NCBI GenBank assembly: GCA_013373015.1 | Contig: JABXIQ010000018.1 | Span: forward strand, 82,098-146,097 | Source: Kangiellaceae bacterium | GTDB taxonomy: Bacteria > Pseudomonadota > Gammaproteobacteria > Enterobacterales > Kangiellaceae | DNA: 64,000 bases | Reading direction: 5' to 3' | Shown here: piece by piece, positions 52,541-63,966 of the stretch | Layout of the letters: the number at the start of each line of letters is the position of its first letter | Position numbering within the stretch: position 1 is the stretch's first letter | Translations under genes and position numbers: made by a program | Notes under the pieces: model-generated | Seen by the model: only the letters and a program-made list of their open reading frames with translations | What the model was told of the DNA's origin: nothing | Database searches by the model: none

Positions 52541-54430
52541 TTACGCAGCTAGATATTTCTTATAAAACTGCTCTGATGGGATTGGTTTGGAGAACCAGTT
52601 ACCTTGGATCTGATCACACAACGCATCTTGCAGCATTTTTACAGTATCAGCCGATTCTACACCTTCTGCGACCACAACTAAACCAAAGATATGAGCAATT
52701 CGGATGATTGCGGCTACTAATGAATGCTGTTCTTGCGAGGTTTCCAATTGTGCGATAAAACTACGATCAATTTTGAGCTCATGGATAGGTAGCTTGCTTA
52801 AATAAGTAAACGATGAATAACCAGTACCAAAATCATCAATTGAAACTTTAATTCCTAGCTTACTGAGTTGTTTGATTTTTTCAATAGCTTGCTCAATATC
52901 GCCAATAAAGCTACTTTCGGTTATTTCAATTTCCAAACAACTCGCAGGTACATCATATTTCTGTAACGATAGTTTAATATCATTAAGCAAGTCACCGTGT
53001 TGAAAATGCCTAGTTGAAATATTAATACTCACGTTAGAGTCTTCGTAACCAGCGCTACGCCATAATGCTATATCTTTACAGACTTGATCAATAACCCACT
53101 GGCTGATCGGAATAATCATGCCGTTGGACTCAGCTTCTGGAATAAATTGCAGTGGCGGTACAATTTTACTACCTCTATGCCAACGAATAAGCGCTTCCAC
53201 ACCCACAACTTTGTTGTCAATTAATTGTATTTTCGGTTGATATTCCAATCGAAATTCATCATTCTCGATTGCTTTGCGCAAGGCATTATGCATAGACAAG
53301 CGAAAGCGTGAATAACGCTCTAAATTAGATGAATAAAAGCTGTAAGTGTTTTTTCCGCGCTTTTTAGCGTTATACATCGCCATATCGGCTTTTTTGATCA
53401 AACGCTCGCCTTTGCCACCATCTTCAGGGAAGGTTGAAACGCCAATAGATGAGCTGACATAAATTCGGTTGTCATCTAAATTAAAAGGTTTGGCGAAGGA
53501 TTCTTTGATTCGATCTAACACGGTTACGATAGCATCTTTATCTTCTACATCTTCGAGCAAAATGACAAACTCATCTCCACCAAGACGTGCGAAAGTATCG
53601 TGCTCTCGTAACAATGTTTGAATTCTGTAGGCGACTTTTTTTAGTAAAATATCACCTTTATCATGACCCAGAGTATCATTGACGTACTTAAATTCATCTA
53701 AATCCATGAATACCACAGCAAGATTTTCATCTTTGCGCTTGGCCAACTCTAAAGCATGCTCAAGTCGTTGCTTAAACATGGTGCGATTAGGCAATCCTGT
53801 TAATGCATCGTGATAAGCTCGATACTGTGCTTCTTGCTCGTTATTTTTTAATTCGGTAACATCACGAATGGTCCATACTAATCCTATCGGCTCTCCATCT
53901 TGATGTAGCGCTTTAGCTTTACATTCAAAGTATTCGCCGGTTCTCAGTTCAACTGTAATCGCCTCACTTTGATTCCTATTACGAATAGGTTGCCGCAACT
54001 GCTCTAAAATAACACTCGGATTGCGAATGGTTTTAGCAAGAAAATCTCCCATCTTTTGATAATCAAATTGCTCAAACTCTTCGCGAGAAAGCCCAATCAT
54101 CTCTAAAGCTACATCGTTGTAAGCAATAGGTTCTCCGCGCAAATTGACGTGAACAATGCCGTCGAAACCAGCATTCATTGTGGTATTCAGCTGACGATAA
54201 CTATTTTCTAAACGACGTTTGGTTTCTTCAAGATCATCAATTTTTTGCTTTAAATCTTGATACCGTTGATTAGATTCATCAGAAGTGATGTCGAGCGAAC
54301 GCTCTAGCAAATGACGCTCATCATCTGCTTGATTATAAGCATCATTAATAGCCGCAATAAACTCCTCTGGCAAGTCATTAGCTTGACCATTCAAGTAACG
54401 CGAAATTTGTCGCTGTAAGAGTTTATGCAT
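52541..54430 (-). CDS. PAS-GGDEF-EAL cyclic-di-GMP enzyme
   Basis: A 629-residue protein. A coiled coil (about 40-85) precedes a PAS domain (about 85-195), then GGDEF (about 205-365) and EAL (about 380-625). The synthase motif GGDEF is intact, with an RxxD I-site (REHD) five residues before it. The EAL domain has VEALIRW, EITESSF, DDFGTGYSS, KIDRSFI and EGVE, so phosphodiesterase activity is likely too. No membrane helix. It is 30 bases downstream of the FIST gene, which probably provides the signal. Confidence 0.93.
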   Translation of the reverse strand: MHKLLQRQISRYLNGQANDLPEEFIAAINDAYNQADDERHLLERSLDITSDESNQRYQDLKQKIDDLEETKRRLENSYRQLNTTMNAGFDGIVHVNLRGEPIAYNDVALEMIGLSREEFEQFDYQKMGDFLAKTIRNPSVILEQLRQPIRNRNQSEAITVELRTGEYFECKAKALHQDGEPIGLVWTIRDVTELKNNEQEAQYRAYHDALTGLPNRTMFKQRLEHALELAKRKDENLAVVFMDLDEFKYVNDTLGHDKGDILLKKVAYRIQTLLREHDTFARLGGDEFVILLEDVEDKDAIVTVLDRIKESFAKPFNLDDNRIYVSSSIGVSTFPEDGGKGERLIKKADMAMYNAKKRGKNTYSFYSSNLERYSRFRLSMHNALRKAIENDEFRLEYQPKIQLIDNKVVGVEALIRWHRGSKIVPPLQFIPEAESNGMIIPISQWVIDQVCKDIALWRSAGYEDSNVSINISTRHFQHGDLLNDIKLSLQKYDVPASCLEIEITESSFIGDIEQAIEKIKQLSKLGIKVSIDDFGTGYSSFTYLSKLPIHELKIDRSFIAQLETSQEQHSLVAAIIRIAHIFGLVVVAEGVESADTVKMLQDALCDQIQGNWFSKPIPSEQFYKKYLAA

Positions 54431-54460
54431 AGTTTGCCTATAAGTAATAAATTAAATGCC

Positions 54461-55588
54461 TTAGTGATCCTCGTGCAATGTTGTTATTGTCATTGTTTGA
54501 TTATGTAGAAGAACTTCATGCTCTTCACCATGCGGGCAAATTTCACCATAGGAATAAAAGCCAGCAATTTGGCAATCTTCACCGAGCACTTCTTTGATAA
54601 TTTCAATTTCTTCTTCAACGCGTTGATGCATGACCATTTTACGTCCCACGCAACTTACACAAATGGCTAATTTGGATTGTTCATGTTTTGATAGATTTGC
54701 AGCTTGTTGAGCACCATCAATCAAACGATCTGGATTCGCTTTCATTAAACGCACCTTTGCGCCCTGGGGAATGTCTCCAGCAAATGTCATGCTTCCATCG
54801 GCTTCATTAACGGATAAAACCGTTCTCACCAACAATTCATCACTATTTGGGCGACTAATACCTAAAGGAAATAATAAGGCTGAGCTGGGTAAGTTTTCAG
54901 CATGCTGTCCAAGGTATTTTTTATACAACCATAACGCAGGCTGACCATCTAACTCATACAAAACATTGTCTTGCGAACGACTTATTTCACGCTCAGGACC
55001 AAAGGCATCCCAGCCACCAAAAGAACCATAACTGACTTGAAGTTTATCACCATACAAACCAACGGCCACCACAATAGAGCTGGAATGCTTGTCACCATGC
55101 CATACCCAAGTTTGTTTAAAGCGACTTCCATCAGCTGCAAGTCCTCCAGTAATGTTGATTTCATTACCAAGCTTGGAAGACATGCCTTGCACTAAAGCCG
55201 TTCCATTGATTTTTAGACCATCTGAAATGACAAAAACATGCTTGAGCTGTTCGCGAGCGAGTTTCTGCGCCAGTTTTTGCCCTACATTGAAGCTATTCTG
55301 CTCTGGCTCAATATCAACGTGTTGTATTTGGACGTGAGAATGAGCGAACTCAACCGTGGTTACCACCAACTGCTCGTTGCTCACACGCGTTCCGAAGATC
55401 TCTCCAGCTGTAGTACAGCCAGCTATTTGAGCATTTGGGAAAGCTGTTTTGAGATGATTCTGAGTATTTTCTGACGTAAAAAGACGCTCGCTACCAAAGC
55501 ATAGTAGTAACTGAGCCTCTGTATCGAGGGTTGGTAAAGCAGGGCTCCAGCCGTCACCAACCGCACAAATGTACTGTGAAATACGCAT
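54461..55588 (-). CDS. FIST domain sensory protein
   Basis: A 375-residue protein. The FIST N-terminal domain (about 35-215: LLCFGSERLFTS, AGCTTAGEIFG, FVISDGLKINGTALVQGMS, GGLAADGSRFKQTWV) and C-terminal part (about 225-370: ALWLYKKYLGQH, SCVGRKMVMHQRVEEEIE, GFYSYGEICP) are intact. FIST proteins bind small ligands and relay signals to GGDEF/EAL or chemotaxis partners. The gene lies directly upstream of a PAS-GGDEF-EAL gene on the same strand, so a ligand-controlled c-di-GMP switch is likely. Confidence 0.9.
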   Translation of the reverse strand: MRISQYICAVGDGWSPALPTLDTEAQLLLCFGSERLFTSENTQNHLKTAFPNAQIAGCTTAGEIFGTRVSNEQLVVTTVEFAHSHVQIQHVDIEPEQNSFNVGQKLAQKLAREQLKHVFVISDGLKINGTALVQGMSSKLGNEINITGGLAADGSRFKQTWVWHGDKHSSSIVVAVGLYGDKLQVSYGSFGGWDAFGPEREISRSQDNVLYELDGQPALWLYKKYLGQHAENLPSSALLFPLGISRPNSDELLVRTVLSVNEADGSMTFAGDIPQGAKVRLMKANPDRLIDGAQQAANLSKHEQSKLAICVSCVGRKMVMHQRVEEEIEIIKEVLGEDCQIAGFYSYGEICPHGEEHEVLLHNQTMTITTLHEDH

Positions 55589-55726
55589 AGAAATTCCCTC
55601 TTAACGTATTTTCTATCATGTCAACAGCGCATTGTCAATTTATTTTACAGTTGTGAACTGATTGATTTTATTGATAAAAACCACTTCACATTTGACTTAT
55701 TAGTGCATAAGAACAGTTTGTTAGAT

Positions 55727-57775
<2,049 letters not shown>

Positions 57776-58034
57776 CTATCTATTTTGACTTAATCACTGA
57801 GTCTACTGGTATAACCAGATTAAGGCAAACTTTTCCTAGTTCAGAAACGATTCGTTAATCGACATATTTAATTACAAAATGAAAGACTTGTAATAGCTTG
57901 CAAAATCAATAAGTTAACCATATATGATAATTATAGCTCTAGCCAAGATTTATTGAGTTTGGTTACAATGAGCCGTAACAAAATCGCTATTGTCGATTTA
58001 TAACTAATCATTTGAAAATTAAAGGTATTTAAGA

Positions 58035-59909
58035 GTGTCTCAACCAACATCAACTATCGGCAGATTCTTCTACCGTATATGGAAAACCATTGATGTTGCT
58101 GGCCGTTTTTTGGTTGGCATCATTGCAATCATATTATTTGTATTTTTAGTTCGCGGCTGTGTTTCAGGCCCAGAGCTTCCTAAAGTCGATAAAGGCAGCG
58201 CCTTAATGTTAGCGCCCACAGGCATTATCGTTGAACAAGAGACTTGGGTTGATCCTATTGAGCAAGCTATTCAAGATGTTCAAGGAACTTCACAAGCTGA
58301 AACCTCAATTTACGATCTAATTGATGCCGTCGAATACGCAAAAGAAGACGATAGTATTAGCGTTTTAGTCATTAATACCGATTACTTACAAGGTGTTTAT
58401 GCTGGTATCAGCAAATATCAAGATCTACGCAAAGCCTTAGCTGACTTCAAAACCAGCGGCAAGAAAATCATTGCTATTGGCGATTATTATATGCAAGGAC
58501 AATATTACTTGGCGTCAATGGCGGATGAAGTTTATATGAATCCTATGGGTATGTTGATGTTTGATGGCATGGGGCGCAACCGTACTTATTATAAGTCTGC
58601 GCTAGATAAATTAGGCGTTAATGTTCATGTATTCCGCGTTGGTACTTTCAAGTCAGCAGTAGAACCTTATCTCCGTGATAACATGTCAGATGCCGCTAAA
58701 GAAGCCAACATCGAATGGTTAGGCGATTTATGGGGACAAATGAAAGGCGAAATTGCCGCTTCACGCAATATGAACGAAGCAAAATTTGACGCTTATATCG
58801 ATGACTTATTACCAAAGTTTGAAGCAGCTGGTGGCGATGCCGGCAAATTAGCGGTAGATGAAGGTTTCGTTGATAAACTATTAACCCGTGCTGAGTTCCG
58901 TCAATATATGATTGACTTAGTAGGTATGAACGAAAAGAAAGATTCGTACAAATCTATCGGCTTCAAAACTTACCTAAAAGCCAAGCGCCCTTTGGTTGAC
59001 TTTCCATCAGCCAAATCGCAAGTAGCAGTAATTGTTGCAAAAGGTGAAATCGTCGATGGCTCGCGTAAAGAAGGCACCATTGGTGGCGACAGCACTGCAC
59101 GGTTAATTCGTAAAGCTCGCACAGATGACAATGTGAAAGCAATTGTATTGCGTGTTGATAGTCCTGGAGGTAGTGCTTTTGCTTCTGAAGTCATCCGCTC
59201 TGAACTAGAGCGTGCGCAACAAGAAGGCAAAGTCGTTGTAGCTTCAATGGGTGGTGTAGCAGCATCTGGCGGCTACTGGATCTCAGCAACCTCTGATGAA
59301 ATTTGGGCTCATCCTTCTACCATCACTGGCTCGATTGGTATCTTCGGAATGGTTCCTACTTTTGAAAAGCCATTGAATGAACTAGGTATTTATCGTGATG
59401 GTGTAGGCACCACAAAATGGTCGCGTGCCTTTGATGTTGGCGCAGGTATTAGTGATGAGTTTGCACGTTTAATTCAAGTTAATATCGAAAATGGCTATGA
59501 CGACTTCTTATCATTGGTGGCAAGAGGTCGTGACATGACTAAAGAAGATGTTGATAAAATTGCTCAAGGTCGTGTTTGGTCAGGTGAAGATGCCTATCGC
59601 TTAGGTCTGGTTGATAAGTTAGGTGATTTAGATGATGCCATTAAGTCTGCGGCAAAACTCGCCAATATTGAAGATTATGATGTTACTTTTGTTAAGCGCG
59701 AACTGGATCCGCAAGAAGTATTTATTAAGCAACTACTTGACAATGTTTCAACTAAAGCAGGTGTTGAAAATGTTATTGAAAGCTATGGCAAAAGCAACAA
59801 TCCAATCGTCAACGGATTAATGGGTAAAGCTCAAGAAATCATGAGCATGTTGAATAACTTCAATGATCCAAACCATACTTATGCACATTGTTTGTGTGAC
59901 ATTAAGTAA
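58035..59909 (+). CDS. sppA: signal peptide peptidase SppA (protease IV)
   Basis: A 624-residue protein starting at a GTG behind AAAGG. N-terminal membrane anchor near residues 23-45; two ClpP-like halves. The catalytic Lys lies in RVGTFKSAVEPYLRD and the catalytic Ser in GGVAASGGYWIS near residue 410. It degrades released signal peptides at the inner membrane. Length equals E. coli protease IV (618). It ends at a bidirectional terminator shared with the sigma-factor gene. Confidence 0.95.
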   Translation: MSQPTSTIGRFFYRIWKTIDVAGRFLVGIIAIILFVFLVRGCVSGPELPKVDKGSALMLAPTGIIVEQETWVDPIEQAIQDVQGTSQAETSIYDLIDAVEYAKEDDSISVLVINTDYLQGVYAGISKYQDLRKALADFKTSGKKIIAIGDYYMQGQYYLASMADEVYMNPMGMLMFDGMGRNRTYYKSALDKLGVNVHVFRVGTFKSAVEPYLRDNMSDAAKEANIEWLGDLWGQMKGEIAASRNMNEAKFDAYIDDLLPKFEAAGGDAGKLAVDEGFVDKLLTRAEFRQYMIDLVGMNEKKDSYKSIGFKTYLKAKRPLVDFPSAKSQVAVIVAKGEIVDGSRKEGTIGGDSTARLIRKARTDDNVKAIVLRVDSPGGSAFASEVIRSELERAQQEGKVVVASMGGVAASGGYWISATSDEIWAHPSTITGSIGIFGMVPTFEKPLNELGIYRDGVGTTKWSRAFDVGAGISDEFARLIQVNIENGYDDFLSLVARGRDMTKEDVDKIAQGRVWSGEDAYRLGLVDKLGDLDDAIKSAAKLANIEDYDVTFVKRELDPQEVFIKQLLDNVSTKAGVENVIESYGKSNNPIVNGLMGKAQEIMSMLNNFNDPNHTYAHCLCDIK

Positions 59910-59931
59910 TTAAGCTTTTTTAGAAAAAACA

Positions 59932-59965
59932 AAAGGCAGCGCCTCAATTAAGGTATGCTGCCTTT
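59932..59965. terminator. bidirectional terminator between sppA and the sigma-factor gene
   Basis: AAAGGCAGC and GCTGCCTTT form a nine-pair stem with T-runs on both strands (TTTTTT after it, A-run before it), serving both convergent genes. Confidence 0.9.
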
Positions 59966-59986
59966 TTTATATTTGAGGCTTTATCT

Positions 59987-61258
59987 CTATCTTCTTAACA
60001 ATTCAATTTGCTGTTGATAATAATCAATCTCTTTTTTAGCGTGACTTAGACTGATTGCTTTTTCATAATAACCTATAGCTTCTCGATGACATTCTAAACG
60101 TCTCAACAGATCCGCTTTAGCACTATACAGTGAAGCATACTGTGCTAAGTCACCCTGCTCTTCTAATTGCGAAATTTTCTGCAAGCCCATTTCATAACCA
60201 CGAGCAAAAGCTGTAGCCACAGCGGAATTAAGACGTATCACAGGACTTGAATCGAGCTGTAACAACAAACTGTACAAGGCTTCAATATGCAACCAATCTG
60301 TTTGTTCAGAGCTTTTTGCCAAACTATGCACGCCGGTAATCGCAGCTTGAATTTGATAAATACCAACGTGTTTTTGCGCTAAAGTTTCGCTGAGTATTTG
60401 ATCAGCTTCCTCGATCATTGCCCAATCCCACAATGAACGATTCTGTTGCTCTAGTAAAACAATATTTCCCTGCTCATCAAAACGCGCAGCGCGTCGAGCT
60501 AATGTGAACATCATTAAAGCTAACAGACCTTTTGCTTCACAAGATTTTTTAGAATCGTTAGCCGTTAACTCACTAACCAGTTTCGCAAGTCGAGTAGCCT
60601 CTTGACACAAATCAACTTCGGGAAGCATAGCATCTCGTTCATCATTAAAACCTGCGCTAAATACTAAATAAATAACTTGTAAAACAGCTTCCAGACGGTC
60701 TTCAATGTCTTTTTCTGGCGGGATCACAAAAGGAATATTACTGAGTTTTATTTTACGCTTTGCTCTAGTCATTCGTTGTTCAAGTGTAGAGCGACTTAAT
60801 AAAAGCGCTTGTGCAATTTGATCGGTAGTTAAGCCGCACACGCTATGCAAGGTTAGAGCAACCTGATTTTCAAAAGCAACAGCGGGATGACAACAGGTAA
60901 ATATCAACTTAAGTTGTTGATCGGGAAACTGATACGCATCAATATCAAACTCACTATTTTCTTCCGTTGACAGTGCTTGAATGAGACGTATTTTATCTAA
61001 ACTTAGTTTTTTATGACGAAGCCTATCCAAAGCCGCATTGCGTGCTACCGTTGCCAACCATGCTTTGGGATGCTCAGGAGTTTCATCGATCCATTGGCAC
61101 AAAGCTTTTTCGATGGTTTCATGCCAAACTTCTTCTGCCAATGATAAATCAGATAGTAGAGACACTAAATACGCCAACATCTTTCCCGTTTGTTCACGAT
61201 ACAAACGATCGAGCTGCTGGCGCACTGATTTTAGCTTTTGCTCCTCTAGCTTGTCCAA
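59987..61258 (-). CDS. ECF sigma factor of the ECF42 type with C-terminal extension
   Basis: At 423 residues it has sigma-2 (about 10-80: YREQTGKMLAYLVSLLSDLSLAEEVWHETIEKAL), sigma-4 (about 110-170: VALTLHSVCGLTTDQIAQALLLSRSTLEQRMTRAKRKI) and a long C-terminal helical repeat region (about 190-420) typical of ECF42. Family knowledge: ECF42 genes are next to DGPF/YCII genes and use the extension, not an anti-sigma factor, for control. Those neighbours are present. The start is a TTG at 61258; no ATG or clear Shine-Dalgarno is seen, and the frame is open back to the YCII stop. Confidence 0.88.
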   Translation of the reverse strand: MDKLEEQKLKSVRQQLDRLYREQTGKMLAYLVSLLSDLSLAEEVWHETIEKALCQWIDETPEHPKAWLATVARNAALDRLRHKKLSLDKIRLIQALSTEENSEFDIDAYQFPDQQLKLIFTCCHPAVAFENQVALTLHSVCGLTTDQIAQALLLSRSTLEQRMTRAKRKIKLSNIPFVIPPEKDIEDRLEAVLQVIYLVFSAGFNDERDAMLPEVDLCQEATRLAKLVSELTANDSKKSCEAKGLLALMMFTLARRAARFDEQGNIVLLEQQNRSLWDWAMIEEADQILSETLAQKHVGIYQIQAAITGVHSLAKSSEQTDWLHIEALYSLLLQLDSSPVIRLNSAVATAFARGYEMGLQKISQLEEQGDLAQYASLYSAKADLLRRLECHREAIGYYEKAISLSHAKKEIDYYQQQIELLRR

Positions 61259-61288
61259 CGCTGAGTAAACTCTTAAGTCAAAGAAAAA

Positions 61289-61639
61289 CTAATCTTGATA
61301 CCAAAGCGGTCTCACTTCAATAGTTCCAGTCTCAGATCCTGGAATACGTGAAGCAACATCAATTGCATGATCTAGATCTTTACAATCAACTAAGAAAAAG
61401 CCTCCTAACTGCTCTTTGGTTTCAGCGAAAGGACCGTCAGTGACTAACTTCTGACCATCTCTTACTCTTACCGAGGTAGCGGAATCTACTGGCAACAAGC
61501 GCTCAGCAGCAACGAAAACTCCTTGTTCCCTCAAGTTTTCAACCAACTGCATATAGCGACCAATAATTTGCTCGCCATCTTGCTCGGAAACAGTGTCCCA
61601 AACTTTTTCGTCTTCATAGATGGTTAATAAATACTTCAT
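61289..61639 (-). CDS. YCII/DGPF-motif protein
   Basis: A 116-residue protein from ATG 61639, with AGGAG before it. It begins MKYLLTIYEDEKVWDTVSEQ and contains the diagnostic DGPFAETKEQLGGFFLVD near residues 68-85. DGPF proteins are the standard genomic partner and target group of ECF42 sigma factors. The biochemical role is unknown. It lies between the VOC gene and the sigma factor. Confidence 0.9.
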   Translation of the reverse strand: MKYLLTIYEDEKVWDTVSEQDGEQIIGRYMQLVENLREQGVFVAAERLLPVDSATSVRVRDGQKLVTDGPFAETKEQLGGFFLVDCKDLDHAIDVASRIPGSETGTIEVRPLWYQD

Positions 61640-61660
61640 GCAAACTCCTACCATTAATTA

Positions 61661-62050
61661 TTATTGATGAGCATATTGAATTGCTGAAATGGTCGCGCCT
61701 TGAGGATCTTGGAACATCGTAAAACGCCCAACATTTGGAATATCGGTTGGTGGAACACAAATCGTTCCTCCAAGCTCAGTAACTTTACTAGCAATCGCAT
61801 CTACATCAGTAACCGTTATATAATTACCCCAATGTGGAGGGACACCTTCAGCTTGAGCAGGCATCGCCATAATACCAGCAACCTTTTCTTCGCCAAGCAT
61901 CACCACATTATACATTTCGCCATCTTCCATCGGCATATCTTCAAAAGTCCAACCGAATAATTGACCATAAAATTGTTTAGCGCCAACCGTATCAGTGGTC
62001 ATTAACTCTGCCCAACTAAAAGCGCCATGTGTTTCAAATACATTGCTCAT
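61661..62050 (-). CDS. VOC/glyoxalase-family protein
   Basis: A 129-residue protein with the paired beta-alpha-beta-beta-beta pattern of VOC proteins: THGAFSWAELMTTDTVGAKQFYGQLFGW, IMAMPAQAEGVPPHWGNYITVTDVD and GRFTMFQDPQGATISAIQY. It resembles bleomycin-resistance or PhnB-like proteins. Substrate unknown. It probably belongs to the ECF42 operon with the DGPF gene 21 bases downstream. Confidence 0.88.
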   Translation of the reverse strand: MSNVFETHGAFSWAELMTTDTVGAKQFYGQLFGWTFEDMPMEDGEMYNVVMLGEEKVAGIMAMPAQAEGVPPHWGNYITVTDVDAIASKVTELGGTICVPPTDIPNVGRFTMFQDPQGATISAIQYAHQ

Positions 62051-62068
62051 AATATAACTCCTAAATGA

Positions 62069-62734
62069 CTAATCGTTAACTTTATTAAAGGTTTTACCAG
62101 GAATAATTGAAACTGCTACAGGAGTAGCATTCGATAATACAAAAGGATATTCCATGCCAAAGGAGGTATCCCCCCACTCTTCGCTTTGCGTGTAAGCTGT
62201 GTAAAGCATGAAGTGTGGCATGCCATTTTTCACTTTCTCATTAAGATATTGCTTTTCTGAAAGCATATAGCCCATTGCTAGTTTATTTGGAACCTTAAAA
62301 GTTCCTTTAAGATAAGCATCTTTGACGCCATTGATAAAATCTTGCTCGCTAAGACCTGATGCTGCCCACTTACCTTTTTCTAGCACCACAGGCAAAATAA
62401 ACTCGGATGCACCTTGGTTAAAGCATACAGGTGCTTGCATAGATGGGTTCAAACCATTTGCAAAACCTAATGACTCGGTAGAAAAGGTTCGCATGACAAT
62501 ACAATTGAAGCCATTAGAGCCTTCTACAGCTTGCTTATAGCCTTGTTTAGTTAAAACCCATAGTGATGCCTTATCCGCAATAGATTTTGGCCCTGCGCTA
62601 TGCGCAAGCTTTTTCTCATAGCTGCTATCCAGTAGAAAATCTGTGATATTTACTGATTGGGCTGAACTGCTTGCAGCCGCAAAAGAAAGGCCAAGCAGTA
62701 CCCATAACTCTTTTGCAAACCATTGTAGTTTCAT
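62069..62734 (-). CDS. exported protein of unknown function
   Basis: A 221-residue protein with a signal peptide (ELWVLLGLSFAAASSSAQS cleaved near AQS/VN). The mature part has no recognised motif; phrases such as FNCIVMRTFSTESLGFANGLNPSMQAPVCFNQGA and YMLSEKQYLNEKVKNGMPHFMLYT suggest a globular periplasmic domain, with two cysteines. First gene of the ECF42 group on this strand, 18 bases before the VOC gene, so it may be regulated with them. Confidence 0.65.
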   Translation of the reverse strand: MKLQWFAKELWVLLGLSFAAASSSAQSVNITDFLLDSSYEKKLAHSAGPKSIADKASLWVLTKQGYKQAVEGSNGFNCIVMRTFSTESLGFANGLNPSMQAPVCFNQGASEFILPVVLEKGKWAASGLSEQDFINGVKDAYLKGTFKVPNKLAMGYMLSEKQYLNEKVKNGMPHFMLYTAYTQSEEWGDTSFGMEYPFVLSNATPVAVSIIPGKTFNKVND

Positions 62735-62810
62735 ATTTGCTCCTTAATTAGTTGTGTTTCTATATAAGGAACGAATGAAGCCTAATCAAATAGACACATT
62801 AAACAATTAT

Positions 62811-63641
62811 TTATTCAATTAGACTATAGGTGATAAACAGTTGTAAAAATCGGAAGATATAGTGAGCAACTATATAGAGCCCCATCATGATCGGTACACT
62901 AAGCAAAACTCTTAGCCATGAGAACTTGAACAGGGTTTTAATCGCCAAGGATAAATAGATAAACTTGCCTATTGGCAGCAGCAAAAAGTAGAAATAGCTA
63001 ACCGACAAATTCGCACAGATCAAGGAAAGTCCATTGCCAATGAACCATGCAGGCACCTGCGCGACAATTATCCAGATCATCCACCAGCTATGTGCATTTA
63101 AGCTAAAAATTAAATAGTCGCTCAGATAATGTTTTCTGGAAAATAAAACTATAAACGAAAAAATAGCAAAAAATGGCACTTGCAAAATAATTAATGAGCG
63201 AGCCAGCACGACCACTAATTGATTATACTTTTCCTCAAAATCGCCTATCTCATAACCTTTATTAGCGATAACTTCTAACATGTAAGGTTTTAACCAGTCG
63301 CTATAAGGCTGCAGCTGCATTTGATCACGAAAAGCCACATAAAAGTCGGTTAGTGGCGAAAACATGACAAACAACACGTTTATGATAAAAAACAATGATA
63401 TTGGTTTCAGATAATTTACACGTTGTCCAATGTGATAATTACGATCAAGCTGGCCTGGCTTAACAAACAAAGTAATGAGTGTGCGCCATATTTTCCCATC
63501 ATAGGATGTAAGATTTTCAAGCGCATCCCCAGCAATATGCCCTACAGAGCGCAACTCAGGCGTGAGGATTTTTTCACCGCAATTGGCACAATAATTGTAA
63601 TCGACAACATGATTGCAACTAGCGCAGGTTTTACTAGGCAT
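62811..63641 (-). CDS. DUF3667-like membrane protein with zinc ribbon
   Basis: A 276-residue protein. The N-terminus has a zinc ribbon (CASCNHVVDYNYCANCGEK), followed by a segment and about four membrane helices (ISLFFIINVLFVMF, LIILQVPFFAIFSFIVLF, MIWIIVAQVPAWFIG, VLLSVPIMMGLYIVAHYIF). This is the DUF3667 plan. Function unknown. Confidence 0.85.
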   Translation of the reverse strand: MPSKTCASCNHVVDYNYCANCGEKILTPELRSVGHIAGDALENLTSYDGKIWRTLITLFVKPGQLDRNYHIGQRVNYLKPISLFFIINVLFVMFSPLTDFYVAFRDQMQLQPYSDWLKPYMLEVIANKGYEIGDFEEKYNQLVVVLARSLIILQVPFFAIFSFIVLFSRKHYLSDYLIFSLNAHSWWMIWIIVAQVPAWFIGNGLSLICANLSVSYFYFLLLPIGKFIYLSLAIKTLFKFSWLRVLLSVPIMMGLYIVAHYIFRFLQLFITYSLIE

Positions 63642-63756
63642 AAACTTAAAGAAGCCATAACTAAGATTGTTGATATCATGGCATAAAATTAACTTGTTAC
63701 AAAGCCAACAAAGTTAAAAGGAGCCAAATCAAAGGATAGAAGCAAAATTTAGACAT

Positions 63757-63808
63757 AAAAAAACCAGCATAAAGCTGGCTTTTAAAATAGTGGCGGAGCG
63801 GACGGGAC
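63757..63808 (-). repeat. duplicated tRNA-Asp tail with terminator
   Basis: This block repeats the sequence at 63925-63985. It comprises a terminator hairpin (CCAGC/GCTGG with T-run on the minus strand) and TGGCGGAGCGGACGGGACT, the 3' end of tRNA-Asp including CCA. The repeat at 63791-63808 is followed by unrelated sequence instead of the tRNA body. It looks like the remains of a second tRNA-Asp copy. Confidence 0.75.
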
Positions 63809-63966
63809 TATCAATTACATCCATGTAATTGACCACTTTGTGGCTGCTGTCGATTCTCTCCAGCATTCAAAATCGCTCCTGCGATTTTGTCAAACCCGCT
63901 CGCGGATTCTCGTCCCATTTTATTTAGAAATAAAAAAAGCCAGCATGTAAGCTGGCTTTTAAATAA

